From Sanghuangporus weigelae (lineage: Eukaryota > Basidiomycota > Agaricomycetes > Hymenochaetales > Hymenochaetaceae), in contig CP137321.1 in NCBI GenBank assembly GCA_033182465.1, positions 2,728,001 to 2,792,000 on the forward strand: a stretch of DNA of 64,000 nt, read 5' to 3'. Positions within the stretch are counted from its first letter, which is position 1. Every line of letters starts with the position of its first letter. Positions 11,501-22,700 of the stretch are shown piece by piece. A program made the position numbers and the translations under genes. The notes under the pieces are model-generated. The model ran no database searches and was not told the DNA's origin. It saw only the letters and a list, made by a program, of their open reading frames with translations.

Positions 11501-13612
11501 CTAATATTCGAACCGACGCACTCGCATCGGCATAGCATAACCTGGTTCGCCAGAGACCTTCGGGCGTGGCAGGATAGTCGTTACCATATCGATCTTCGTC
11601 TCCGGTCCATCACGCAGACTGAAGGCATAGTTTCTGATCAAAACAGACAGAACAGACTATACAAAAGGACAAGTCAGGAGTCATTCGCAGAGTCATTAAG
11701 AGTGGCTCATACCTTGAACTCTGCAATAGCAAATCCTCGGCCCAAACATGTCCGAGGTCCATCGATAAAGGAGAGGATGTGATGGTATCCTTGCACCTCC
11801 TTCGCTTTCGACGTCAAACCTGATTCGTTGTCCATCCAGCGCTCAGGCTTGAATTCCTTTGCGTCTGGACTCCAAATCTCTTCAGAGCGATTGATGGCCC
11901 GAATGGGAACAAAAACTGCCGATCCCTGTGCGACGGAAATATGATCGACTTGCTTGCCTGATGTGGTCGTGATAGGAGTGCTGAGCGGGATGATGTCGTC
12001 GTACTTTGCCTAGTGCAATGACATAAGATTCAATGAGCTTATCTTTTTTCAAACCAAAAGGACACGTACAACTCGGCCGGTCTGAGCGAGCGGAGGATGT
12101 AATCGGAGAACCTCTCGCGTTACAGCGTCGAAGTAAGGGAGTCCACTCGTGAACTGGTCGTATGTCGGATCCTTGTTGGTAAATTCAGCGAGTTCTGAAC
12201 GAAGTTTGTCCTGCTTCTCCGGGTGCAATGATAACTCGATCAGAGCCCAAGTCAGACTGACTATAATCCACACATTTTAGGTAAATGCTTTACAGAAGAT
12301 CATTCAAATAGAATAACTTACTGGATGTCGTCTCATAGCCTGCCAGTATTAGGACTTTCATCTGAAAAAGCTGAATAAATAAAATTGTGCTTGTTGAACC
12401 TGGATAATCACCTGAGCAAGCGCCTCCTCCGGAGTTAATCTCAACTCAGAGTCCGCATTCTCCGCTCTAACTACCGAAACACATATCAACTTGGCGTAAA
12501 AAACAAAGAATATAATACATACGTAAACTACCGATGATCGATCTAGACGTATCTGTGGCACCACCACCTAATGCCTTCTCCTTGCGGCTCCTCTCAAGGA
12601 GCTGCTCAGAAACATCTCCCATGGTGTCGTGAAGTTTCATCATCATATTACCACGAGTAGTCGGAAGTTTCAGGAGTATCGGAATGACTTGTCCTAGAAG
12701 CATGACAACCATACTCATAGGCGGAGCTGTACCGAAAGAGTCGAAGACTTCTTCGATAGTCGAATGCTTTCCGTGGAGTGCTCCGAAGTCATGGCCAAAC
12801 CCTGCGATACCGACACTATCGAGGGAGACGCAGTTCATCCTACAAAAACAGGTCATTCGAGCGACTCGACTAAAAAGCTAGTTCTCCTTGCCACTTCTGT
12901 ACATCAATGATTGCTTCATCCGCATCTGATGACGATATTAATGCATCCCACGCCGCTTTGACCTTTAATATTTCTCCAGAGTCTTGCTTAACATCAGAGC
13001 CAAATAAGTGCATACCTTATAAGCAGAATCGAAAAACACTGGGGTTAAGCTACGAATAGCGGCATTACTGAATGCGGGGGTAAGCGTCTTGCGTTGCCTG
13101 CCTAAACGTGTCAGAGCATTTTTGATGATTTAACGATAGGCAGGTGCTCATCACCTTCTATGACTCTCCCCTTCCGACCAGAGGAGACCTCTACCAAGCT
13201 ACACAGTAAAATCAATAGAGGAATCAGAGACGTTGAATCCATTAGATTGCAAGGGACTAACGAGATTTTCGATTAGGCGTTTCGAGAAATTACTCTGCAC
13301 GTAGGTGAAGGTTTCCTTCGAGTAGAAATACGCGACTGCCTTCGGGTCTGTAAGTATGGTCCGCCTTCCTCCCAAAGGAGTAGGTATTTGGTAGACTGGT
13401 CCATATTCCTTCGCCCACTGCTCATATAATGCTCCAGAATCGCCCTTGAATACCTCTTTGGTGACACCAAAGATCCAACTCGAAGACGGTGGTCCCTTCA
13501 GCTTTGTCGTCTTGACACGTAGACGAACGGCTTGCGTAAACTTGTATAGCATCCATGAACCAACCACGAGAAGGAAGACATCCAGATAGCTCAAGGTTGA
13601 AAAGTTAATCAT
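11501..13612 (-). CDS. cytochrome P450 copy B (haem monooxygenase)
   Basis: ER-anchored class II P450 of a basidiomycete type. Exons (minus): 13612-13262, 13198-13155, 13097-13016, 12962-12892, 12839-12523, 12470-12412, 12361-12322, 12260-12070, 12009-11713, 11657-11501. All junctions keep frame up to the last exon. Features in order: N-terminal hydrophobic anchor (YLDVFLLVVGSWMLY), proline hinge KGPPSSSW, C-helix region WSEGESHRRQRK, I-helix AGYETTS, ExxR (EVLR), PERW and haem loop FIDGPRTCLG. The intron after VQKW uses a GC donor. The last exon carries one extra T compared with copy A (run of five against four, near 11643). That takes the frame off after the haem domain and into a stop, replacing the final ~45 residues (RNYAFSLRDGPETKID...). 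Either this is recent damage or a homopolymer sequencing error. Substrate unknown. Confidence 0.75.
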
Positions 13613-14138
13613 ATCGCGAGAGGAACTGACGTGCGTCTCCTGAGTTACTTATATATGTAGTCTCGAACGTGGGGCCAATTTCATTGTATAAGCGAGATCG
13701 AGATCCTGTCGTACGAAATCCTATTTTAGGCGTACGCATCACTGACTGTGAGAAGCCATCGGAAGATACACCGACCTGCCAATGATCGTAGTCAACACCT
13801 GTACTGTTATTACTTACTCCGGACTTCTCAAATCATCTCGACTCGTCAGTCCTTGCCGTTAGGTTGGCGTCCTTGACAAAGAAACAGATCATCTAATCAG
13901 GGCAACCGTGTCCTAAGTAGTGATAGGATCAGCAAGTTCGGTAACTTTTCGCACGAAGCAGCGACATGTCGTAAGCTAATCTGACGGTAAACTGCCACGA
14001 CGGCGCACTGGAGGCGTATCATATACATACGTACATCGGAGAATCCTGCGATACCACTGGCTATTAGCAAGCAGAACAGACCAAAGGTGTTGATTTGGCC
14101 TGACTGAGATTGCTTGCTTGAGATACTTGCAAATGGTG
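13613..14138. other. upstream region of P450 copy B
   Basis: The duplicated block ends near 13790. The remainder (13790-14138) shows nothing I recognise. A tatatatgtag element about 35 bases upstream of the ATG matches the one in copy A. Confidence 0.5.
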
Positions 14139-14315
14139 CCTTATCAGGCCCGTTCGGCACCCTTCACTTTCAGTGATTGTACATGATTCTTGGCAAAAAT
14201 CGTGAAACTTGGCAACTTGTCACAGAAAGTCACGTATGTTCTGAACCCGTGATGGGGAAACTGTGATTTTGCCAAGAATCATGGAAAGTGAATGTTGCGA
14301 ACGGCGGGGCCTTAT
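14139..14315. mobile_element. MITE-like element, 165 bp, with 6 bp target duplication
   Basis: The element 14145-14309 is flanked by the direct repeat CCTTAT (14139-14144 and 14310-14315). Its ends are inverted repeats of about 45-50 bp with small gaps: left reads caggcccgttcggcac then ccttcactttc and catgattcttggcaaaa; right, read on the minus strand, gives ccccgccgttcgcaac, attcactttcc and catgattcttggcaaaa. It has no coding capacity, so it would depend on a transposase in trans. The family is not assignable from this copy alone. Confidence 0.75.
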
Positions 14316-14672
14316 GTATTTCCCCCTATATATTTATAGCTACCTTATTTTATACCGCGTCATAGGCTCTCATAGATGCTGAAGCAGAGTATAGTCGCCA
14401 TTACTGCGCAGAAGCTGCAGAGAGTCAGAATTTTGTCCCCCGCGGCGTCTTCAGCAAATCGCATCGCCGGCGTACCAAGTTCAGTTTATGAATAGATATG
14501 AACTTGGACCAATAGTTCTATATACCGCTCTGTATACCAAGACCGCCTCTCGGACCTTATAAGAAACAACCTAATACCAAGAATCCCCATTACGCCCGGA
14601 TTCCGATGCAAGAAACAAGGAACAATCACAAGCATTACCTCGACTTTCTCTTTCCAAATCGAACTCGCATCA
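14316..14672. other. 3' flank of epoxide hydrolase, no gene seen
   Basis: AT-rich at first (cccctatatatttatagc), then mixed sequence. No motif-bearing frame is seen. Confidence 0.5.
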
Positions 14673-16314
14673 TCAAAGTTCATCGGAAATAGGTTTCTGC
14701 TGTGCATGGTCCTCGTTCAGCTCGGAAAGCGTATTGAGCCAATTCCGCAGGACGGCGTTGAATTCGGCTGGTTTCTCTAGTTGAACCCAGTGTGCTGCTG
14801 GAATAGTCTTCTCACACAAATTTCCTTCAGTGAAACCACGAACGAGAAGGATGAGAAAGAAGAGAGAGAGAATGATCACGTACCACACGAGTAAGTTTAG
14901 GTAGGAACTTTACCGATCCGAGCATCTTTTCGACTTTCTGCCAGTCTGCTACAAAATCGTATGTTGGGTAGATTGACAGTGCCGGTTGTAGAATTGTGTA
15001 GTTTCCTTGGTCGTGTGAGAATTTCCAAGAGCCATAGCGGTTCTGCGGAATTCAAAAAGTAAAATTATTTTCTATCGATTGATTTCCGGGACGAGAAAGA
15101 TGCAAAACGTACGCCATATGTGTAAAATTGCAGAGCTAGAAGGCCAAGGTTTGATTAATTATGTTGCGAGGAGAGTTTGGAAAAACGAGGCAAATTGACT
15201 TACTGTGGTTGAATCCCTGAATCGAATACTGCTGAACGAGATAGTCCTCTTCTTCCTGCGACAGCAACAGCGTTGGCGGGATCTAACCAGTGTAACAAAT
15301 CCGATCAGAAATTCCATGATTTCTTATGAATGCGACTTGAAAACGAACCTCAGCGTCACCATACACACCAAGGAAGTCCGTCGTTGATTCCAAGAAAGAC
15401 GGAGGCGGACGAGAAGTAGGGTTTCGATAGACGGCGCGTAAGGATCTACGGATATCCTTGTTGAGTTCCACTGTGGCCTCGAAGGTATGATCTTGGAAGT
15501 ATTGTTGGTATCCGAAGTGTGGGAAGAGCCAGACGAGAATCCGGATGGGCATAAAGAACCAGCGGTTTGCTGGAATGTACTGAGTTCGACCGTTTAATTT
15601 TGATGATTTCATTTGAGGAATAAAGAGCATGAATTACCGGAATTACTGCTGCTGCGACTGCTTCAAAAATATCAGGACGCATGCGGGCGGATTCCCAGCA
15701 CACCTGCGCACCCCAGTCGTGTCTTACACCGCAAACGTGTATAATCAACTGACAAGGACAAAGACGCGTGAGATCCATGATTAGAACATACCCTAAGCAA
15801 ACCGCACGGTCTACACCGGCATCTTGTAGGACACAAGTGAGGTCTCCTACGAAATCGCTCATTCTTCCAGAGGTCTCGATGTCCCCAGGGTGGGTAGACT
15901 CGCCGAATCCTCGATGGCTTGGAGCAATGATATGGTACTCATTCTTTCAGAATTACATGAGATCCATTAAGATTAGTGTGTATCTGCAGGCCAATGGATA
16001 GTCACCTTGAACTCTTCGATTTGATGTGCCCAGTTCGACCAGAGTCCTGGCCAGCCATGTACCATAAGGATGGCTTTCTCGGCTTTCGGGTTGACTTCAA
16101 CATAGTCTGAAAGAAAGAAATCAGCGTGACAGCAAGATTTCGAGAAATAAACCGACATACGTATTTCGATTTCCTTCTCTACATTATCTTTTCTGTTTAC
16201 AGCTTTACATTTGGCGGTCTTCTGCGGGTAGGAGGCAGGATGGAAGGGGCTCGACGTGGAAGCAGCAAATCCAAGACAGTACAAGAAAGCTAGTTTCAAA
16301 ACACAAGAGCGCAT
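14673..16314 (-). CDS. epoxide hydrolase (alpha/beta hydrolase fold), secretory-pathway type
   Basis: Hydrolyses epoxides to diols through an Asp nucleophile. The product starts with a hydrophobic signal peptide or anchor (MRSCVLKLAFLYCLGFAAS). It carries the oxyanion motif HGWPGLW, the segment SHRGFGEST, the nucleophile elbow GHDWGA (Asp), a cap domain with a Tyr-rich stretch, and the catalytic His in AHWVQLEKPAEF near the C-terminus. The nucleophile motif is split by an intron (VCLG|HDWGAQVCW, acceptor gtgtaag); removing it restores the canonical sequence. Several more short introns interrupt the gene. The protein ends KPISDEL, a KDEL/HDEL-like tetrapeptide, which together with the signal peptide suggests ER lumen retention (inference). 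It lies beside the P450 array, and P450 plus epoxide hydrolase is a classical detoxification pairing, but co-function is only an inference. Confidence 0.85.
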
Positions 16315-16539
16315 AGTTGACGGTTAGGGTGAAAACGCGTCAACAAGTCTTCTGGCAGGTCCTTGTTTAAGTTATTTAAAGCACGTATTCAGGTGATTAT
16401 TCTGAAAAGAACGCGAAATTGTTACTGTACGAGATTGACTGAGAATCTTTGGTCGACACCGGACCTTATCAGAACTCCAACTTAATGCCAGGTGTAAAGA
16501 CCTGAGAGCGTTGAAATCAAGTGTCACTCAGAAGAAGCG

Positions 16540-18763
16540 ATGATGGAACAGAGGTGCAATCACGTGAGGTCTAATGATAGACGTCCCGAGCTGCCGGATA
16601 TGGACGGTCTCGCATCGACCGTTGGACGACCCGCTGGCCCACCTGGAACGTCTATCCCTCTCGGTAAGTGTCCCCCCCCCCCCGAGTTGTCGAGTTGTTA
16701 TGGGCTCGCTGACCGACCACGATGGACACGATGGACAACAGTGAGCTCGCCCATGGATCCGTCGCGCCCATCGGGCTCAGCCTCAGCCTCGCTCGCCCAT
16801 CCGGCCGCTGACCCGCCCGCTGGGATATACTGTGCGAATCCCGACTGTCGCACGAGGGCCGGAGAGAGATCGCGTGGTCATCAGAGTTGTCGTGCCCTTT
16901 TGTGCGGCCATTGTTGCCAGAATGTTGCACGGGCGGCTGCTGAGGCGGGCGAGCAGCGTCCGATATGTAAAGTCCACGCAAGGAGATTGCATACGGGCCA
17001 TAAACCAGCGCCGAAGACAGAACACCGCGCCGAGGAGAGTTCAATACCGTATACAACTGGAACTGGAATAAGTGCTTCAAGCCCAGCTGGTCCACGACTC
17101 GGAGAATCTGAAGAACTGCACGATCTACTCGAGAAACGTGCAAGACTTGAGCAATCACTCAAAAGATCACTGACGATGGTTATTTGGTACAGGGTGAGTA
17201 TTTATTGTCACAATAGCATGTCTGACTGCGGTACTTATTATAACTCTAGAACGGCTGTGAACCTCTTCGAATTGCCCACGAAGTCACGACCTTCCCTCTT
17301 TTCCAGCTCCAAGATTTTCCCGAGCTCATTGGCGAACTGGGTCTTCAACCCTCTTCTTACATCGATACGTACAACACCGAAACTGGTCAATGGGAACAAC
17401 ACAAGATATCGACCGTACGCTCAGTTGAGCAGGATCAGAGGCTGTTATACCGACTCAGACCTAGTCTCCTGGATAGCTTGACGGATTGTCCATTTCTGGA
17501 ACAGGAACTTAGTTTGCAGCCTGCTCCAAAGAGCAGCTTGACGAAACGGCATCCGATCGCACCTCTGACCTCTTCTCCACCGGGTAAACAAGTGCGAGTA
17601 CTCTCGAACCCGACTCCAGTGGTGTGTAACTAGACGGTCTTATTCGGTCTTATCATTCTATTCTAACCACCTTCATTTGATCAAGCGAGCCCCCACTACT
17701 ACCTCGCCTCAAAATACGGCGTTGCAGAATTGGGATAGCCCTATGAGCGGGGTGTCTCCTAAACAAGGCCCGACTGCTTGGTCTTTCACAGCACCGGCAG
17801 GCAACGCACTCCCCGGTATGCGTCACTCTCCGAGCACCATTGTTCCAGCTACTTCTTCCACAGACCATTCGAACAGCGCTCAAAACAACTCTGGAAATAT
17901 CAAGCGTTGGCCTACAGATTACACCATACACGAGATCGTCGAAGGGTTCGACACGATGGCCGAAATCATGAAATCCGACCCAAGCGCTCGTCAAAGAAAC
18001 GCATTTGAGCGTGTCTTCCCACCGTGTAGGTACGTCAAGAGTACCGTCGGCCGGGCCAAGTTATACTGGAAACGCGCGAGTGAGGAGATACGGAGTCACT
18101 TCTTGACGCTGCCGAAGGACGACCCTCGGGGCAAGTGGACGAATTTTGTGCATCTTATGGACGGGAGGCTTGTTATTGAGGTCGGGAAGGAGAAGCTCGG
18201 TGGAGTCTCAGCTGGGGGTCATGGTGTGCCTCGCGTTGGGATTGGTCCTGGAACGGGTGCGGAGAGTATGGTAGATGCGGAACATGGTATGGATACGGCT
18301 GAGGAAGATGACCATGCGGATACGACCAGTCCATTAAGCTTCGCTCAGACCCGGTCTGCCAGTAATCGTGAGTGACGTCTTTTCTTCCTTTCTCCTCTTC
18401 TTCTTTGCACCAGGCCGAGGGACTGACTGCTTGTATAGAACCTCAAATCGCTATCCAGTCCCCGCCTACAATGACCGCACACCCTTCTCTGTCTCTACGC
18501 CGATCGGGGCATGCACACCCAGGACAAACGCAAGCACCGCCCATGGGCGCCCTCCTGCCCAATCCGAACCCTCTCACACATCATGCGAGTGCGCCTGCCA
18601 TGCCTATGACGACCACCTTCACTCTAGGTCTGTCTTTCTTTTTCCCTCGTCGAACTGTCTAGGGTCCGATACTGATGGATACATGCTTTTTTCAGATCGA
18701 AGTATCAACATGAATCGCTCGTCTAGCTCGCTATCTGGGGCGATCACGATTCCGGAGATCTGA
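16540..18763 (+). CDS. Agaricomycete-type Cys-rich protein with C-terminal 'WPxDY' domain
   Basis: Multi-exon gene. The N-terminal part has a Cys-rich cluster (YCANPDCRTR...SCRALLCGHCCQNV...CKVHARR) likely to bind zinc. Next come a short charged helix (ELHDLLEKRARLEQSLKRSL) and, after an intron (donor gtgagt near 17195, acceptor tctag near 17262), a stretch beginning NGCEPLRIAHEVTTFPLFQL. The long exon from about 17686 carries RWPTDYTIHEIVEGFDTMAEI, then a block with RNAFERVFPPCRYVKSTV and WKRASEEIRSHFLTLPKDD. From memory this C-terminal layout recurs in large Agaricomycete families of unknown function, possibly DNA- or element-associated. Two further introns precede the stop at 18763. The start is uncertain; ATG 16753 (MDPSRPSGS) is a good alternative. 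A C-run lies at 16673-16684. Confidence 0.65.
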
Positions 18764-19393
18764 CGTTATATTGTCCAGGTGCTTTGCTCTTTTTCTGTGT
18801 TCCTGCTGGTTTATTTCCCCGTTCATTGATCTGTCTAGTTGATTATGATTTTCATGGAATTCGACTTATCTTGTCTCCTGTTCTTTCTTACATTGGGAAG
18901 GCGTAAGTAGTGATTCAAAACTGATCTAATTCATTTGGATTGAAGCGAGGTGGGGGCTAGTCATTGTCCTTGAAATCTCCACCACACTCGTTGCGTCGTG
19001 CATGCAAATATTTCTCAGGTTTATCTGTGCTCAACTTGTTACAGCCGTCCTTACTAAAGACACATTTTGTCGTGTCTCGGACAGGATATAAGTTTCATTG
19101 ATTCATCTGGACAGCAACTTTTCTTAAATTGAGAAACTTGGTACTGGACATAGGGTAGAGATTTCTGAGTGACTTTGACGGGGAAGTGCGAAGCATACGA
19201 GAATTATGGACTGCATTCTAGTTTTGCATCTTTCCTACGAGCAATCCGGACCAATATTTATGTTGTTGTGAATGAAATTACGCGAATGTACTGGGTGCGA
19301 CGATCACCCGTCGATCAGCTGGACCCACCGTGACACTGACTGAGGCTGAAGGCGTTCTTTGCTTGCTCCTTTGTTCCTCACCACGACCATCCA
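18764..19393. other. intergenic, no gene seen
   Basis: Upstream region of the HD-domain gene; no protein-like frame and no repeat recognised. Confidence 0.5.
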
Positions 19394-19440
19394 ACGCGTT
19401 CGTCCCATGGCGAGTGCAGAGATGACCGTGATGGACGCGT
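19394..19440 (+). promoter_or_regulatory. two MluI-cell-cycle-box-like hexamers at the SAMHD1-like start
   Basis: ACGCGT occurs at 19394-19399, eight bases before the ATG at 19407, and again at 19435-19440 inside the first codons. In fungi ACGCGT (MCB) is bound by MBF at G1/S genes, which would make sense for a dNTP-controlling enzyme. The position so close to the ATG, and the coding location of the second copy, make a regulatory role uncertain. Confidence 0.35.
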
Positions 19441-22031
19441 CTCAGACTCAATATCACGTCGAAACTCCCTTGGCCCTCATGAGGACAATCAAAGATCCAA
19501 TACATGACTTCAGTCAGCTCAATTTTCCTATCCTTTCTCTCGTCGCCATTTCCCTGACTCATTTTTGGACTTTATCGAATAGTTACCTTTCCTGCTTACA
19601 TCTGGTCCTTCATTGACACGTGAGTATCTAGCTATTTGAGCCTCAAGATAACTTCTTGAATACCGCAGACGTCAATTTCAGAGACTGAGAGCGATCAAGC
19701 AGCTCGGTGTGTCGTACTATGTATGGGCGGGGGCATCTCACAATCGCTTCGAACATTGTATTGGTAAGTATCTTCTTTCATGACAAAGGCATCCCGTTCA
19801 TTAATACGCTGTCAGGCGTCGCTCATCTCGTGGGTACGCTCGTCGAACGTCTAAGGACAATGCAGCCCGATCTGGGGATCACAGAGCGCGACGTGCGATG
19901 CGTCCAGCTCGCAGGTCTCTGCCACGACCTTGGTCATGGGCCTTGGTCCCACGTCTGGGACGGTCACTTCATACCTACCGTATTGTACGTGTTTTTGCTT
20001 CTCTTCTCTTCACAGAACGCTTCGTATTAAATGAGGAAGTTCTTCTCAGGCCAGAACAAGCCTGGACGCATGAAGACGCGTCGGAGATGATGTTTGACGA
20101 CCTCGTGAAGCGGAATAACGTCCCTATCGATCAAGATGATGTTAATTTTATCAAGGACCTCATCAAGGGTACCGTTCGTCATTCCGCTCTAAAGCAAGTG
20201 CTTAAAATACCCATGTACTGCGTGAGGCGAGGAACTAATTATGGAACAGGGAACCTCCGGAGAAGAAATTTCTTTTTGACATCGTGGCGAACAAACGTAA
20301 TGGTATCGATGTTGACAAGTCAGTTTGTCAACAGACTTCTTTTCGCACCCACTGACCTTCATGCCAGGTTCGATTACATCGCAAGAGATGTTCGCGCAAT
20401 AGGGGACCACAATAACTTCTCGGCGCGGAGGTTGATCGATTCCGCACGTGTAATCAACGACGAAATCTGCTATCACATCAAAGACGCGAACCAAGTATAC
20501 GAACTCTGTACTTTGCGCTTCAGCAACCATAAACGTATCTACAGTCACAAGACCGCTCGAGCGATCGAGCACATGATCGTTGACGCGTTGAAGGCCGCAG
20601 AACCGACGATAAAAATCGCGAAGCAGATTCTGGACCCTGCGAAATACGTTTATCTAACGGATAACATCATGGAACGGATCGAGATGTCCGAAGAACCGAG
20701 TCTCGTAGAGAGTCGTAGGATACTCGATCGCATCCACAGACGTGATTTGTATCGTTGCGTCGATTGGGGCACGTTTCGCTATGACTTGCTATCACGTCTC
20801 AAGAAGCTGATCACCTCGGAACGAATTGTTCGTGCGGCCAAGGAGCTGTTCCATTCCGATTTAGACGGTAAGCCAGGAAGGTCCCGCTCGCGTGGTCCGA
20901 GCCAGGATATCGTCGCTAGTTTATCCGTGGAAGATGTTATCGTCGACTTTTCGACGCTACATTTCGGGATGAAGGAGAAGAACCCAATTGACTTCGTACG
21001 ATTTTATGGGAAGCATAACATTTACCGTACGTGAGATTTACTTGGTTTCTGTTCTACATGTTTTACTGATTCATCATTATATGCTTCCAGAATCTTTCAA
21101 AGCAGAAGCTGGAGAGCTATCCACTCTAATACCAGCCTGTTTCGCAGAGACTCAGCTAAGAATTTATGCAAAAGAATCAGTGTACGACTCTCACGTATTT
21201 ATGCCTGATGTCTCATACCGACGACTACTGTTATTTAGTTATTACGGCCTCGTTCAAGCGGGCTATCGCGAGCTCCTCTCAACTCTTTCAGAGAACGAAC
21301 CAGAAACGCTGCCGCCGTACCTCAACCCCAGTCATCCCGGGGTGGGATCTCCAAGTCCTTCGCCGACTGAACCTCCCCTGACACCACACGCCAATACAGC
21401 GGCAACAGCGTCTCCCTCTCCAGGCTCCGGCTCGCGCAATAATGGTTTTCCCAATAGGAGCAAGACACCTTCGCTGAATAAGTTTACGCGTGTCGACCCA
21501 TCTTTCGCCCCTTCTTCGCCCTCGCTGACCGCAAAGCGGATGAAGATTTCGTCAATCCCACTGGCTCCCCTTGAGCTGAAATCATCGCATCGCCCTGGAG
21601 GCACAGAATCAAGCGCGATCCAGAGCGGGACGGAGAAGGCACAGAATGGACAAACACGAGGACTTGTCGTTCAAGATAGTCTCGTATCTATGGCAAGCGA
21701 AACGAGCGAGGTCCCAACTGAGGTCTTCAATAGCGATGCCGGGACCCTCGTCGACAGCCGTATTGGCACAGTCAAGTCTGCGAAGGCAGACTCTGATCAA
21801 GTCCTGTTGGACGCAGATGGTCATAATCAGCTCAAGTCGCCAACCACACCGACACCGTCACCATCAGTGAAGGCTTCCCAGTCAAACCAGCAATTGTTGG
21901 CCCCATCGCCGGATATCGAGAGTAGGACGCGCAGGCCGCGTTCAGTCCGACGCCGACGTACTGCTGACCATGATAATGCAAGTAACGAGGTGGATGGAGA
22001 AGGATCTCGTCTCAAGAGGCGAAGGTCTTGA
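19407..22031 (+). CDS. SAMHD1: SAMHD1-type HD-domain dNTP triphosphohydrolase
   Basis: Expected to cleave dNTPs to nucleoside and triphosphate, limiting dNTP pools. Start chosen at ATG 19407 ([10 protein letters not shown]). After several short introns the protein reads [33 protein letters not shown], then the metal ligands: His in [13 protein letters not shown], His-Asp in [15 protein letters not shown], and the late Asp in [12 protein letters not shown]. These are the four HD-domain ligands of the SAMHD1 family in order. No N-terminal SAM domain is present, which is usual for fungal members. The region around 20400-21030 matches the SAMHD1 C-lobe ([28 protein letters not shown]). The last ~230 residues are Pro/Ser/Thr-rich and basic at the end (SRLKRRRS), probably disordered and possibly nuclear-targeting. 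Confidence 0.9.
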
Positions 22032-22700
22032 TTCATGGAAGATTTAATTCAATTCTTCATAATACCAGACCAGGATATAATTTCGTCTGCATTCCCTATT
22101 ACAGTACTTTCTCCTTTCACGCATTCCCTTTCATCTGTTCGCATTTTCATTGCCACTATGCTCTTCACTTTATTCACGTTCCGCTTCGCATCAGCAAGAC
22201 TATTTTTTCTGTCCAATGTCCTTTCCATCTCCATCCGTTCAAACCTTTTTCTGTGCATCTTTCTCCATAGACCATCACTTTAGCCTCATCACAAGTTTAG
22301 ATAGACATCGTGCATTCCATCCCATCCTGTTTCGATACATACTCGGCATGTTCTCAGACCTGTACCTTTCGTAATTGCTAATTGTTATATTGCTTACATG
22401 GTCAGCAAGTGTCTTCGTTTGTTCATGAGGTATGCGACGAAAACGGCAACAGACAGATAAACATCTTCGAAAATGAGCGGTACAATCTGGTTATACGATA
22501 GGACATCTTCAAAACGTGTAAGCAGGTACGTATGTCCGTCACTCTTGTCCCAGATGACTATCTACTCAGTCAGCTACATCGTCTTCGGCCGGCATTTACG
22601 AACTCCCGCGTAACATACACATGAGGTGTCACCTAATCTCCCGCCTCTTCCAAAAACGACCCTGGACAGCTTTATACTATAATTCAAGTATTACCATTCG
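22032..22700. other. convergent intergenic region, no gene seen
   Basis: T/C-rich 3' flank of the plus-strand HD gene meeting the 3' flank of the minus-strand glycosyltransferase. No conserved frame. Confidence 0.55.

Noticed and set aside
13897-14160. Minus-strand frame containing 'GIAGF', reminiscent of a P450 segment
   Set aside because: Only four or five residues match, in unique sequence, with no neighbouring P450 exon; chance.
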